Shown piece by piece: positions 40,950 to 49,080 of a DNA stretch of 64,000 nucleotides. The notes under the pieces were generated by a model, which searched no databases, was not told the DNA's origin, and was given only the letters and a program-made list of their open reading frames with translations. The number at the start of each line of letters is the position of its first letter. The first letter of the stretch is position 1. This DNA comes from Candidatus Saccharimonadota bacterium (GTDB taxonomy: Bacteria; Patescibacteriota; Saccharimonadia; Saccharimonadales; Saccharimonadaceae), in NCBI GenBank assembly GCA_905372785.1, contig CAJPQG010000001.1, positions 62,001-126,000 on the forward strand, read 5' to 3'. The position numbers and the translations under genes were made by a program.

Positions 40950-42685
40950 TGTTACTTAGCAATAGCCAGTTGGCAGTAAAATTTGATTCACGAGGTGGCA
41001 TAGAAGCATTGCACCTAATGGACCCTCGCACCTATCGAGGGCTTATAGACTGGAAGGATGAAGCGCCTGTTTCGCCTTTGGCATTTGGTGTGCGCATAGA
41101 TGGGGCTCTGTCGTGGTTAGATGATACTGAAAATTGGAAATTGCAGCAGACTGTGCAATACCCCTTGGCGGCTTTACGGCTCATTGCAACAAACAAAAAG
41201 ATTGGCATTAGCTTGGAGGTGCACGGCACTGTAGCACACCGGGCCGCTGCTGTATGGCAGCGTGTGCAGGTGGTCAATCGCTGGGACCGTTCTCGTCGAG
41301 TGCAGCTTGTACTGAGGCGTCACATTAGTTTTCGGCAGCCGCAGGCATATGTGCAGGAAGAGATAATCCTGCCGCGTACCAAAGCCAAGTCTGAACGTGC
41401 CGCCTCTGCTTTCCCGCTCGCCTTACACCTGAGCTCACACGCTACCATAGCTATTAGTATGGCTACCACAGATTTGGCACAGTATCGAGTAAAACATAAG
41501 CAGCAAGCTAGCTATATATCACTAGACATTCCTGCGCACAGCTCCAAGCATGTTGATGTGCTACTTTCTGTAGGTGCTACTGGCAGCAACGTACTAAAGA
41601 TCCATAATCAGGTCTGGAAGCAGGGGTTTACTCATCACTATCAGGCTGTTGGTCAGGGTTGGTCGGAGTGGTCGGTGCCGGTTGCTCGGTTGTTTCGCGG
41701 CATGACTCCGCCCTTGCGTCGAATTTTTCTCGCCAATGCGATCGCCGTGCGCTCACACTGCTTCCCTGCCGGCGTGGCTGAACAACATCCAGCGACGGGT
41801 GACTACTATTATTCTATGCGCGCTACTGCCTTTGCGTTATGGCCACTGTTGCGACTCGGGCACTACGCTGAAGTAGCGGACGTATTTACGCAGATAGCCG
41901 CTACGTTCACCGTGCGTGGAGGCATATCTATCAAGACAAGTGACCTTTTTACCGATAACGCTCCATTAATTAAACAAAGTACTAGCCGTAAAAATCACAC
42001 CTATCACGAGCCGCTGCAGCCGGACGTGCTAGCGAATCTTATATTCTTATTTGTTCAGCTATCCAGGCAGATGCCAGCTAAACGCAGTATTCGCCCGTTA
42101 TATAAAAAGTTCTTACAGCCAGCTATGCGTTCACTTGGCGAATATCACGAGCAGCTTATGATTGACGGCTCATCGGAGCGAAGCGATGTTCCTTCTTTGT
42201 ATACACATGTTGTTTTATATGCAGCTTGTCGCGCAGCTAGCGGCGTGGCCGAGCAACAAAAGCAGCGCGAAGACACCGTCGCCTGGGAGGCGCTCGCTGA
42301 TGATGTTGCGGCTACGCTAGAAATGGATCATCAGCCAGTGGCGCTTGCTGGTTGCGGTTTTGAGGGAGTGTATGAACAGAGTTTGATTTTTTATGCGCTA
42401 TTTACCTATGGCATGCTTCCGAGTGAAGACGCCTACTTCAAACAACAAGCTACTCATATTGGAGATGCTCTCGATGAGTTATACCAGCAGTGGCGCAATC
42501 ACCCAGAAGGTCGCCCAGTCGATAGCCGAGTTGCACTGATTCATGCTTGGCTTGCGCAATATTATGCCGAGCAGTCGGACCGCGCACTACTCACGTGGCA
42601 CTTGCAGCGACTGGTTAGGCTACAGCTAGAAACGACATGGCAGCGAGCGGAACTACTAAGTACTCTGCTCGACACCGTCATCTAA
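40949..42685 (+). CDS. Glucoamylase-like (alpha/alpha toroid) protein
   Basis: 578 aa. The N-terminal half (1-250) is a beta-sandwich-like domain (FDSRGGIEALHLMDPRTYRG), and the C-terminal half (260-578) is helical and resembles the GH15 six-hairpin toroid (YYYSMRATAFALWPLLRLGHY, DGSSERSDVPSLYTH). I cannot place both catalytic acids with confidence. The protein has no signal peptide, so glucan is probably handled inside the cell. Last gene of the operon. Confidence 0.7.
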   Translation: MLLSNSQLAVKFDSRGGIEALHLMDPRTYRGLIDWKDEAPVSPLAFGVRIDGALSWLDDTENWKLQQTVQYPLAALRLIATNKKIGISLEVHGTVAHRAAAVWQRVQVVNRWDRSRRVQLVLRRHISFRQPQAYVQEEIILPRTKAKSERAASAFPLALHLSSHATIAISMATTDLAQYRVKHKQQASYISLDIPAHSSKHVDVLLSVGATGSNVLKIHNQVWKQGFTHHYQAVGQGWSEWSVPVARLFRGMTPPLRRIFLANAIAVRSHCFPAGVAEQHPATGDYYYSMRATAFALWPLLRLGHYAEVADVFTQIAATFTVRGGISIKTSDLFTDNAPLIKQSTSRKNHTYHEPLQPDVLANLIFLFVQLSRQMPAKRSIRPLYKKFLQPAMRSLGEYHEQLMIDGSSERSDVPSLYTHVVLYAACRAASGVAEQQKQREDTVAWEALADDVAATLEMDHQPVALAGCGFEGVYEQSLIFYALFTYGMLPSEDAYFKQQATHIGDALDELYQQWRNHPEGRPVDSRVALIHAWLAQYYAEQSDRALLTWHLQRLVRLQLETTWQRAELLSTLLDTVI

Positions 42686-42708
42686 TAGGCAGTCTATAGC
42701 TAGATTGG

Positions 42709-42737
42709 TTGCTATACCAAATTATCTATTATATAAT
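42709..42737 (+). promoter_or_regulatory. Promoter of hypothetical gene 42766-43491
   Basis: TTGCTA (42709-42714), 17 bp, TATAAT (42732-42737). Confidence 0.65.
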
Positions 42738-42765
42738 AAGAATACGTTTTAAGCTTTTATTTATT

Positions 42766-43491
42766 ATGTCTATGCAGTATCGTTTTCAGGATATTACCAG
42801 GAAGTTGTCGCCGAAACAAATATCGGCTGAGCTGAAGCTGCAGAAAATGCTACAAGCTGCAATGTCGGAATTAGGCTTGACCTATTACGGCCAGGTTGAT
42901 TATACCGATAGTAGCGCAACATTGGTGCGCGGTATGGCAACGCACCAATCTCAAAAAGATAGCCACTACTGCTTTGGTTCATACGGTGGGTACGAGGTAG
43001 TCTTTTTGCGCCGCCAGGCTACTCTGCAGGCCCCTGATGGTAGCACTCGCCAGCAACAGTGGTTTATTGTGCAGGTTGATACGAAAGCAAGTTATCCACT
43101 ACCTCATATTTTTTTTGCACCACACGGGCACCGCGATGTATGGTACCATGCAGCATTAGATTTACAACCCGAGATGCAACCACTTTCACTTGGGACGTAT
43201 TGGCGATACCCTGCATTGCTGAATAGTCGTTATACCGTGTATGGGTCACCAGCTCAGCAGCAACTTATCGAATATCTTGTCAGGCCGGATATTTCTATGG
43301 TGCTGGCTCAGCATTATTATCCTTGCTGCATCGAATACGATCGCAACCACATTATCATCAGCCATGATTATGCCAAAATTACCAAAGAGTCACTGGTAAC
43401 GATGGTTAAAAATGCCGTTTGGCTAGCACTAATGACAGATGCTCAGTATCAGGCGGTGCGCGAAGCGCAATACACCAGTCCTGCACAATAA
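42766..43491 (+). CDS. Hypothetical protein (241 aa)
   Basis: I do not recognise this protein. ATG 42766 starts MSMQYRFQD; the frame is open from 42709, but the promoter overlaps that part. No clear ribosome binding site, with a leader of about 22 nt. Mixed alpha/beta, rich in Tyr, His and Gln; PHIFFAPHGHRDVWYHAALD (about 125-145) is His-rich but does not match a metal motif I know. It follows the glucan operon on the same strand but has its own promoter. Confidence 0.7.
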   Translation: MSMQYRFQDITRKLSPKQISAELKLQKMLQAAMSELGLTYYGQVDYTDSSATLVRGMATHQSQKDSHYCFGSYGGYEVVFLRRQATLQAPDGSTRQQQWFIVQVDTKASYPLPHIFFAPHGHRDVWYHAALDLQPEMQPLSLGTYWRYPALLNSRYTVYGSPAQQQLIEYLVRPDISMVLAQHYYPCCIEYDRNHIIISHDYAKITKESLVTMVKNAVWLALMTDAQYQAVREAQYTSPAQ

Positions 43492-43507
43492 AATGCCTAA
43501 AATTCTA

Positions 43508-43536
43508 TTGACCAAATAGTATATCTCCACTATAAT
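43508..43536 (+). promoter_or_regulatory. Promoter of tRNA-Thr/tRNA-Tyr
   Basis: TTGACC (43508-43513), 17 bp, TATAAT (43531-43536). Confidence 0.75.
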
Positions 43537-43563
43537 ACTAGCTATACCGATTGGTTTGGTTAT

Positions 43564-43640
43564 GCCGATTTAGCTCAGTTGGTTAGAGCAGCTGTTTTGT
43601 AAACAGCAGGTCCTGGGTTCGAGTCCCTGAATCGGCTCCA
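43564..43640 (+). tRNA. tRNA-Thr (TGT)
   Basis: Acceptor GCCGATT/AATCGGC, anticodon stem GCTGT/ACAGC with loop TTTGTAA (anticodon TGT), T arm GGGTTCGAGTCCC, encoded TCCA end. Confidence 0.94.
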
Positions 43641-43652
43641 TATTTTATATAC

Positions 43653-43737
43653 GCTGGAATCGTGTAGTGGCAATCACAGGAGACTGTAAATCTCCCGCCG
43701 TATGGCTTCGTAGGTTCGAGTCCTACTTCCAGCACCA
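43653..43737 (+). tRNA. tRNA-Tyr (GTA)
   Basis: Class II tRNA with a long variable arm. Acceptor GCTGGAA/TTCCAGC, anticodon stem GGAGA/TCTCC with loop CTGTAAA (anticodon GTA), encoded ACCA end. Transcribed with the preceding tRNA-Thr. Confidence 0.94.
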
Positions 43738-43748
43738 CAGGTATTATC

Positions 43749-43774
43749 ACCCGGCAGTAATTGTCGGGTTTTTT
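43749..43774 (+). terminator. Terminator of tRNA-Thr/tRNA-Tyr
   Basis: ACCCGGCA/TGTCGGGT stem followed by TTTTTT. Confidence 0.85.
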
Positions 43775-43818
43775 AATATAGTAAATAATATAGTAAACTA
43801 TATAGCATTTAACCAAAA

Positions 43819-43852
43819 GCGCCCCGGCCAAGTATTACCTTAGCTAGGGCGC
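43819..43852 (-). terminator. Terminator of disulfide oxidoreductase gene
   Basis: GCGCCC/GGGCGC stem followed on the minus strand by TTTTGGTT. Confidence 0.7.
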
Positions 43853-43882
43853 ATAGTGGTACGCAGAGGAGGCTACTATCTC

Positions 43883-45208
43883 CTATATTGCAAACAAATC
43901 ATTCAATGATTCGCTAACCGTTGGGTGCGTAAAGATTTGATCGCGTAGCACGGTGTATGGCAACTGATTATCTACGACAGTTTTTATAATATTGATGACC
44001 TCGTGTGCATTTTGGCAAAGCAGCGCAGCACCTAGAACCTCTTGGGTGTCGGTGTCTACGATAGCGCGAAGGAGCCCAGTTAGTTTGCCATCGACATGGA
44101 GCCGTGGAATTGCTGCGGCTGGCATCTCCTTGACCGCTATTTGGCGTCCAGCTTGTCGTGCTTCAGCCTCTGTCATACCAATGCGGGCGTATGGAGTTTG
44201 CATAAAGACTACGGTGACGAGTGGCGACCTCTGCGCTCGTGTGTAGTTACCATCTCCTAATAGTTGACTGCGAAGAATACGAAAATCATCGAGCGATAAG
44301 TAAGTAAATTGTGGAGCACCGGTAACATCGCCCATCGCATAAATACCGGGTGCTGAGGTTTCTAGCTTATCGTTTACGATAATAGCACCTGTTTCAGATA
44401 TATCCACACCAGCTGCCGCAAGATTCAGCCCATCGGTAAATGGACGTCGGCCGGTGGCTACAAGAACGGCGTCAAACTCTGTTGTTTCTGCATGGTTAGT
44501 GACGGCAACCCCAGTGTCTGTATCGCTAACTTGAGTAATGTTAGCGTCATGAACGATTGTAATGCCCTGGTCAGCGATAGCTGACTCGATAGCTGCGGCC
44601 ATAGAAGGATCTTCGCTTGCTGCAAGCTTATCACTGCGATTAAAGATTGTCACCTTGGTGCCAAGCTGTGCAAAGGTAGAGGCAAACTCAAGCCCGATAA
44701 AGCCACCTCCAATAACAGCAAGCTGTTTTGGCTGTTGCTGGGCGAGTAGCATTTCGGTGCTTGTAAAGACATGGGCGCTAGATTCCAGACCTGGAATAGC
44801 TGGGATTGCCGGAGTCGCTCCGGTGTTGATGAATATTTGGTCGCTTGTTAGTAGAAGTGTCTCATCGCCAGCAGTAACGCGCACCGTACGGCTATCTTCA
44901 AATGAAGCCATACCATCAATAACAGTGACTCCAGGGTTGTCTGCCAGCATGTGGTAGTTCTTAGTGTTTAATCGGCCAACGACTTCGCCTCGCCTTTGCA
45001 TTGCGTCATCAAAAGAAAGCCCCTGCGCAGCGCTGCTCGCTAGTGTTTTGGTTGGGATGCAGGCGATATTAATGCAGGTTCCACCATACATCTCTTTTGA
45101 TTTTTCAATCAGTGCTACTCGTTTGTTTGCTTTTGCGAGTGCTCCAGCGAGTGTCTTCCCCGCTTTTCCGAAGCCAATAATAATTGCGTCAAATAATACT
45201 TGTTTCAT
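43883..45208 (-). CDS. Pyridine nucleotide-disulfide oxidoreductase (RclA/mercuric-reductase-like)
   Basis: FAD/NAD(P)H flavoprotein, 441 aa. FAD motif IIGFGKAGKTLA, redox-active disulfide GGTCINIACIPTK (CxxxxC, about 44-49), NAD-binding VIGGGFIGLEFA, second FAD motif GIYAMGDV, and the C-terminal dimer motif IFTHPTVSESL with the catalytic histidine/glutamate. No lipoyl-complex genes are nearby, so a role in redox or oxidant defence is more likely than dihydrolipoamide dehydrogenase (inference). TATAAT (45215-45220) ends 6 nt before the ATG. Confidence 0.92.
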   Translation of the reverse strand: MKQVLFDAIIIGFGKAGKTLAGALAKANKRVALIEKSKEMYGGTCINIACIPTKTLASSAAQGLSFDDAMQRRGEVVGRLNTKNYHMLADNPGVTVIDGMASFEDSRTVRVTAGDETLLLTSDQIFINTGATPAIPAIPGLESSAHVFTSTEMLLAQQQPKQLAVIGGGFIGLEFASTFAQLGTKVTIFNRSDKLAASEDPSMAAAIESAIADQGITIVHDANITQVSDTDTGVAVTNHAETTEFDAVLVATGRRPFTDGLNLAAAGVDISETGAIIVNDKLETSAPGIYAMGDVTGAPQFTYLSLDDFRILRSQLLGDGNYTRAQRSPLVTVVFMQTPYARIGMTEAEARQAGRQIAVKEMPAAAIPRLHVDGKLTGLLRAIVDTDTQEVLGAALLCQNAHEVINIIKTVVDNQLPYTVLRDQIFTHPTVSESLNDLFAI

Positions 45209-45261
45209 GCAATTATTATATCAAAATATGGATAATATAGCGATACAACAGGCAAGAAAAA

Positions 45262-45280
45262 ACGCCGCATATTGCGGCGA
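45262..45280 (-). terminator. rpmG terminator
   Basis: CGCCGCA/TGCGGCG stem with a 3-nt loop, followed on the minus strand by TTTTTTC. Confidence 0.85.
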
Positions 45281-45287
45281 TATTGCT

Positions 45288-45494
45288 TTAGCTCTTGCGA
45301 GCTTTTACTTCGTTGCGGCCAAGGTTCTTCTTGGTTTCTACGTACAATGCATGTTTACGTGCAATTGGGTCATACTTGCGAAGCTCAAGTTTCTCAGGAG
45401 TGTTTTGCGTATTCTTCTTGGTGTAGTAGGTGCGATGACCGCTTAGCTCACTCACGAGGCCAACTAGCTTACGTTTAGTATTCTTTTTTGCCAT
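45288..45494 (-). CDS. rpmG: 50S ribosomal protein L33 (cysteine-free)
   Basis: 68 aa with the L33 core SGHRTYYTKKNTQNTPEKL and LRKYDPIARKHALY. The two CxxC pairs of zinc-type L33 are absent. It stands alone, away from secE. Confidence 0.93.
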   Translation of the reverse strand: MAKKNTKRKLVGLVSELSGHRTYYTKKNTQNTPEKLELRKYDPIARKHALYVETKKNLGRNEVKARKS

Positions 45495-45635
45495 ATACCT
45501 TTATCCTAATATTTATTAATAATCCTCTAATCTCTTGCGGTATTATAGCAGAAGCGTCACCTGCTAGCAAGTAGTGAATACCAAGGAAGTGCTTGCCTAG
45601 AGGTGTAACGTCTGTTACAATAGGCTTATTAATCC

Positions 45636-45711
<76 letters not shown>

Positions 45712-45723
45712 TGTAGTATAAAC

Positions 45724-45749
45724 ACCTACGCATACTGCGTAGGTTTTTA
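45724..45749 (+). terminator. Terminator of tRNA-Thr(GGT)
   Basis: ACCTACGCA/TGCGTAGGT stem followed by TTTTT. Confidence 0.85.
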
Positions 45750-45764
45750 CTTTACTAAATCAAA

Positions 45765-45788
45765 ACGCCTCACTACGGTGTGAGGCGT
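45765..45788 (-). terminator. Terminator of SnoaL-like gene
   Basis: ACGCCTCAC/GTGAGGCGT stem, then TTTTGATTT on the minus strand. Confidence 0.8.
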
Positions 45789-45812
45789 AAGATAATATAG
45801 AAAGAGTAGATA

Positions 45813-46178
45813 TTATTGAGATACTGGACGCACAAAAATGTAATCTTGTACGATCTTGCCAGTATCGTCGAGCAGTAAAATGCTTGCGCCATCGGCTACA
45901 ACTGCATTATTTGGGGCTAGCATTTGCCAGCTGATGTTTAAGAGGTTGTGGTTCTTCTCAAAGCCGAGCAGGTGATTTTGAATCCCCTTATTTTGGACGT
46001 CACGGACATTGACGCTTTTTATTTGTGCTGCGATCGCTTCCTGACCATGTACCTCGCCTATCTCATTGTAAAATACCGCGTCAGGGGCGTATAGCTGGTC
46101 TACAAGTTTATTTCGCTCTTCGTCGCTCGTGGTGCTCCACGCAGCAATATATTGAGATACGAAAGTTGTGTCGTTCAT
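45813..46178 (-). CDS. SnoaL-like/NTF2-fold protein
   Basis: 121 aa. Pattern of an NTF2-like fold: N-terminal helices (FVSQYIAAWSTTSDEERNKLVDQLY), APDAVFYNEIGEVHGQEAI, then strands with DGASILLLDDTGKIVQDYIFV. Members are isomerases, hydrolases or ligand binders; no specific function can be given. Transcribed away from the HxlR gene across a perfect palindrome, which suggests HxlR control. Confidence 0.75.
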   Translation of the reverse strand: MNDTTFVSQYIAAWSTTSDEERNKLVDQLYAPDAVFYNEIGEVHGQEAIAAQIKSVNVRDVQNKGIQNHLLGFEKNHNLLNISWQMLAPNNAVVADGASILLLDDTGKIVQDYIFVRPVSQ

Positions 46179-46232
46179 AGACGTGTAGTCAATCCTTTCT
46201 TATGGGTTAAGTGCTATCTACCTAAAGGATAG

Positions 46233-46265
46233 CATATATTACTTGTATTATACAAGTAATATATG
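46233..46265. promoter_or_regulatory. Perfect operator-like palindrome between SnoaL-like and HxlR genes
   Basis: CATATATTACTTGTA (46233-46247), 3-bp spacer, TACAAGTAATATATG (46251-46265). It covers the -35 region of the HxlR promoter and a TATAAT-like box toward the SnoaL-like gene. A dimeric HxlR repressor is the obvious ligand (inference). Confidence 0.75.
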
Positions 46266-46293
46266 TAGCAGATCATGTGATATACTAAGCTGT

Positions 46294-46755
46294 ATGAAAC
46301 GAGCACGTGGTAAATCACATTGTGCGGTAAATTTCGCACTCGAAACTATTGGTGACCCATGGTCGCTGCTAATTGTGCGTGATATCGCACTTGACGGTAA
46401 GCATACTTTTACCGAGTTTTTGGTTTCGACCGAGAAGATTTCTAGTAATATTTTGACCGATCGGTTAGCCCAGCTAGAGCGAGACGGTATTTTAGCTAAA
46501 AATCCAGCAGAGTCTGATCGTAGGGTGATGTATTATACATTAACACAAAAAGGCATTGACCTATTGCCTGCTTTGCTAGCTTTATCGGCCTGGAGCTTCT
46601 TGCATGATCCTCTTACGGATGCTTCACCGGAATTTGCAGAAGCTTATTTTCGTGATCCAGTCGCTGTTGCTGCTGCTGTTCAAGCTATCGCAGCATCTGG
46701 TGAGGCTGTTTTTGGTGGCGATGGCTCGGTGCACCCTAGCATCCCTAAGCAATAA
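46294..46755 (+). CDS. HxlR-family transcriptional regulator
   Basis: 153 aa winged-helix regulator: HCAVNFALETIGDPWSLLIVRDI, FTEFLVSTEKISSNILTDRLAQLERDGIL, YYTLTQKGIDLLP. The conserved N-terminal cysteine that senses thiol stress in some HxlR proteins is present. ATG 46294 follows TATACT (46281-46286) by 7 nt. It very likely controls the divergent SnoaL-like gene and itself. Confidence 0.92.
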   Translation: MKRARGKSHCAVNFALETIGDPWSLLIVRDIALDGKHTFTEFLVSTEKISSNILTDRLAQLERDGILAKNPAESDRRVMYYTLTQKGIDLLPALLALSAWSFLHDPLTDASPEFAEAYFRDPVAVAAAVQAIAASGEAVFGGDGSVHPSIPKQ

Positions 46756-46785
46756 TATATTTGCAAATGTATTAATGAATAACAA

Positions 46786-46813
46786 AACCCCCTCTCACTC
46801 AGAGGGGGTTTTT
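46786..46813. terminator. Bidirectional terminator between HxlR and CAP genes
   Basis: AACCCCCTCT/AGAGGGGGTT perfect stem with T-runs on both strands. Confidence 0.9.
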
Positions 46814-46832
46814 ATGTATATTGCCAGCTACA

Positions 46833-47456
46833 CTACTTCTGGCAGAAGTGTTGCACAGCGTACATAGTGCCATCTTTTGAGACCGCGATACCAAAACCGG
46901 TGTGGGTGTACTTCGCGTTCTTCAGTGTTTCGTGGTGTGACTTAGAGTCAATCCACATTTGCATCATGCGCTGACTTGAGATAGGCTTTGTTGGATCTTT
47001 AATCTTCTCAATGTTTTCAGCCCATGAACGGCACTCAGGATTGTCTTTATGGAGCTTATTCATACCATTTTCCGTTGTGCCAGATTTGTCTGAGTGGCTA
47101 AAGTAATTGCCATTAGCCATGTCTTCTGCTTTGTATTGGGCACTGCCGACGACTTCAGGGTCAACTTGCAATGCTCCAGCGCCATAACGAGCACGTTCCT
47201 CGTTACCAAGTTGCAAGAGCTCCTGCTTTTTGCCCTGGTTACCAGATTTGTCTGGTGTACTTGAAGTGTTTTGGTTAGAGTTTGAAGGCTGCTGCTGTTG
47301 CTGCTTCTCTTCCTTCTTCTGCTCTGGCTGTTGCACTTGCTGTACCTTGGATGGCTCGCTAGGTTCTGTCTTGTGTTGCTGTTGTACTCCCCAACCAGCC
47401 GCACTAGCACCAATCAGTAGCAAGCTACTGGTAATGATAGTGATGGTTCGTTGCAT
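46833..47456 (-). CDS. Secreted or anchored CAP/SCP-domain protein
   Basis: 207 aa. Hydrophobic N-terminal segment (about 4-24) serves as signal or anchor; residues 25-75 are a Gln/Glu/Ser/Pro-rich linker; the CAP domain fills 78-207 (LGNEERARYGAGALQVD, YFSHSD, CRSWAENIEKI, MWIDSKSHHETLKN, HTGFGIAV, VQHFCQ). Two cysteines (about 150 and 205) may form a disulfide. GGAGG precedes the ATG. A surface role is expected; the activity of bacterial CAP proteins is generally unknown. Confidence 0.9.
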   Translation of the reverse strand: MQRTITIITSSLLLIGASAAGWGVQQQHKTEPSEPSKVQQVQQPEQKKEEKQQQQQPSNSNQNTSSTPDKSGNQGKKQELLQLGNEERARYGAGALQVDPEVVGSAQYKAEDMANGNYFSHSDKSGTTENGMNKLHKDNPECRSWAENIEKIKDPTKPISSQRMMQMWIDSKSHHETLKNAKYTHTGFGIAVSKDGTMYAVQHFCQK

Positions 47457-47537
47457 ATGTCCTCCCTATAATGGTTAGTTTTCATGTGCGGTGATACGAG
47501 TTCAGGAACGGTCACACCATTTGTGGTAAGAGACGAT

Positions 47538-48239
47538 TCAGCGTACCACACGCGAACGAATAGTGTTGTGCGAGGTTTGGACATTATGTGCTGCATGTGC
47601 AGCTCGCGACGCCTGCGCTTGAGCAATTTGCTCCGGCGTAGGTGCACGCATAATGGTTGACTGCTCTCGCAATTGTTTGGCGAGGTCAACTTCGCCAAGT
47701 TTATCGTACGCCTCAGCTAGGAAATGTAGCACCTGAGGCGAGCGGTCGATTTTGGCAGCCTTTTCAAGTGCCTCGACAGCTTGCTTCTGCTTGCCGCGTT
47801 TTTCCTGTACTTTGGCATAGGCAATATATCGCGCTGGAATACTATCATCCATTTCAATTGCTTGCTCGAAAGCAAGCGCAGCCTTGTCGTAGTCGCCAGT
47901 TTCATAATGAATAAGGCCGACATTGTGAAGGCTAGAAGCGCTTGGCTCTAAACTTTGGGCGATTTCAAAACACTCAACAGCATCCTTGTAGGCCTGCTGT
48001 TTCGCATATAAAATACCCAAGCGGTTATAGGCGGTAGCATTGCGTTCGTCGACACGTAAAATCGTCAGAAGCGCTTTTTCTGCACGCAAATATTTTTTGT
48101 CGTGCAACGCATCTTGTGCGATAATCCACAGTTTATCCATTTTTTCAGATATCGCACCAGGAACACCCGCTGCTGCTGCGGCGGGGTGTCGCGACAATGT
48201 CCATGCACCTATTCCCACCAGAATAATAAAGCCAAACAT
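47538..48239 (-). CDS. Membrane-anchored TPR protein
   Basis: 233 aa from ATG 48239. An N-terminal membrane helix (about 2-17) is followed by four or five tetratricopeptide repeats (RAEKALLTILRVDERNATAY, YKDAVECFEIAQSLEPS, YDKAALAFEQAIEMD, GKQKQAVEALEKAAKIDRS). TATAAT (48246-48251) ends 6 nt before the ATG and sits at the end of holB. Likely a scaffold at the inner face of the membrane or outside it. Confidence 0.85.
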   Translation of the reverse strand: MFGFIILVGIGAWTLSRHPAAAAAGVPGAISEKMDKLWIIAQDALHDKKYLRAEKALLTILRVDERNATAYNRLGILYAKQQAYKDAVECFEIAQSLEPSASSLHNVGLIHYETGDYDKAALAFEQAIEMDDSIPARYIAYAKVQEKRGKQKQAVEALEKAAKIDRSPQVLHFLAEAYDKLGEVDLAKQLREQSTIMRAPTPEQIAQAQASRAAHAAHNVQTSHNTIRSRVVR

Positions 48240-48246
48240 AAACTTA

Positions 48247-49068
48247 TTATACCACACCTTGTAGAAGAGCAAGCCGTAGATTCCCGTTTATTTCCAGGTG
48301 ATACACGGCCTTACTTAAGCGTACTATCTGGGGGGAAACCGCTTCAGGCCGGGTCTTTGCAAGTGATGTTAAAAGAGCATCATAGATAGTAAGGAGCTGC
48401 CTGGTAGCCTCTCGATCTAGTTTGGTGTAGCGCTGCACGCAGGCCAATTGCTCGTATAGTGTGCCACTAATAAGCAGCTTGGCATCTTGCGCGTAATGGC
48501 GCTGCTTTTGAAAATAGGTGTCATCGGTGAGCAGTTTATCAAGCTCATGCGCATTGCCACGAGATAGTAGATGTAGCTGTTGCCGTTTTACCTTGTCGGT
48601 GACAGTGTGCTCGTTAAGCACGGTTTGTATTTCTTCATGGGTAAGCGGTGACAGCTGCAATCGCTGCAAACGCGAAAGTATAGTTGGCAGTAGGCTCGTA
48701 TGTTTGGCGGTAAGCAGAAAATAAGTAGCTGCAGGAGGCTCCTCAAGCAGCTTTAAGAAAGCATTTTGTGCAGAAATTGTCATAGCCTCACTACCGTGTA
48801 TGTGCACAATGCGCGGGCGCATAGCCTGCGTTCGAAGCTGCACGGTCAATTCACGAATATTTGCTACCGATATGTGTGATTGCGCAGCGCTATCACTAGT
48901 GGAAACAGGAGCCAGCGGCACCACTTCAAAAGGCCTGCTTTGAATGATGGCATGGGCGACTTCATCGGATAGTCCCGACCCACTATCAACAATAAGCATG
49001 GCTTGTGGCAGTGATGCTTTTGTAAGCAGTGGCTCAATATATTTCTGAAAACGAAGTGGCAAGTTCAT
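48247..49068 (-). CDS. holB: DNA polymerase III delta-prime subunit
   Basis: 273 aa clamp-loader subunit. The AAA+ fold keeps IHGSEAMTISAQNAFLKLLEEPP and LLPTILSRLQRLQL, but the P-loop position reads DSGSGLSDE, so ATP binding is not expected, as usual for delta-prime. Last gene of a trpS - pseudouridine synthase - holB run. Confidence 0.85.
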   Translation of the reverse strand: MNLPLRFQKYIEPLLTKASLPQAMLIVDSGSGLSDEVAHAIIQSRPFEVVPLAPVSTSDSAAQSHISVANIRELTVQLRTQAMRPRIVHIHGSEAMTISAQNAFLKLLEEPPAATYFLLTAKHTSLLPTILSRLQRLQLSPLTHEEIQTVLNEHTVTDKVKRQQLHLLSRGNAHELDKLLTDDTYFQKQRHYAQDAKLLISGTLYEQLACVQRYTKLDREATRQLLTIYDALLTSLAKTRPEAVSPQIVRLSKAVYHLEINGNLRLALLQGVV

Positions 49069-49080
49069 TAGTGTAAGTAA

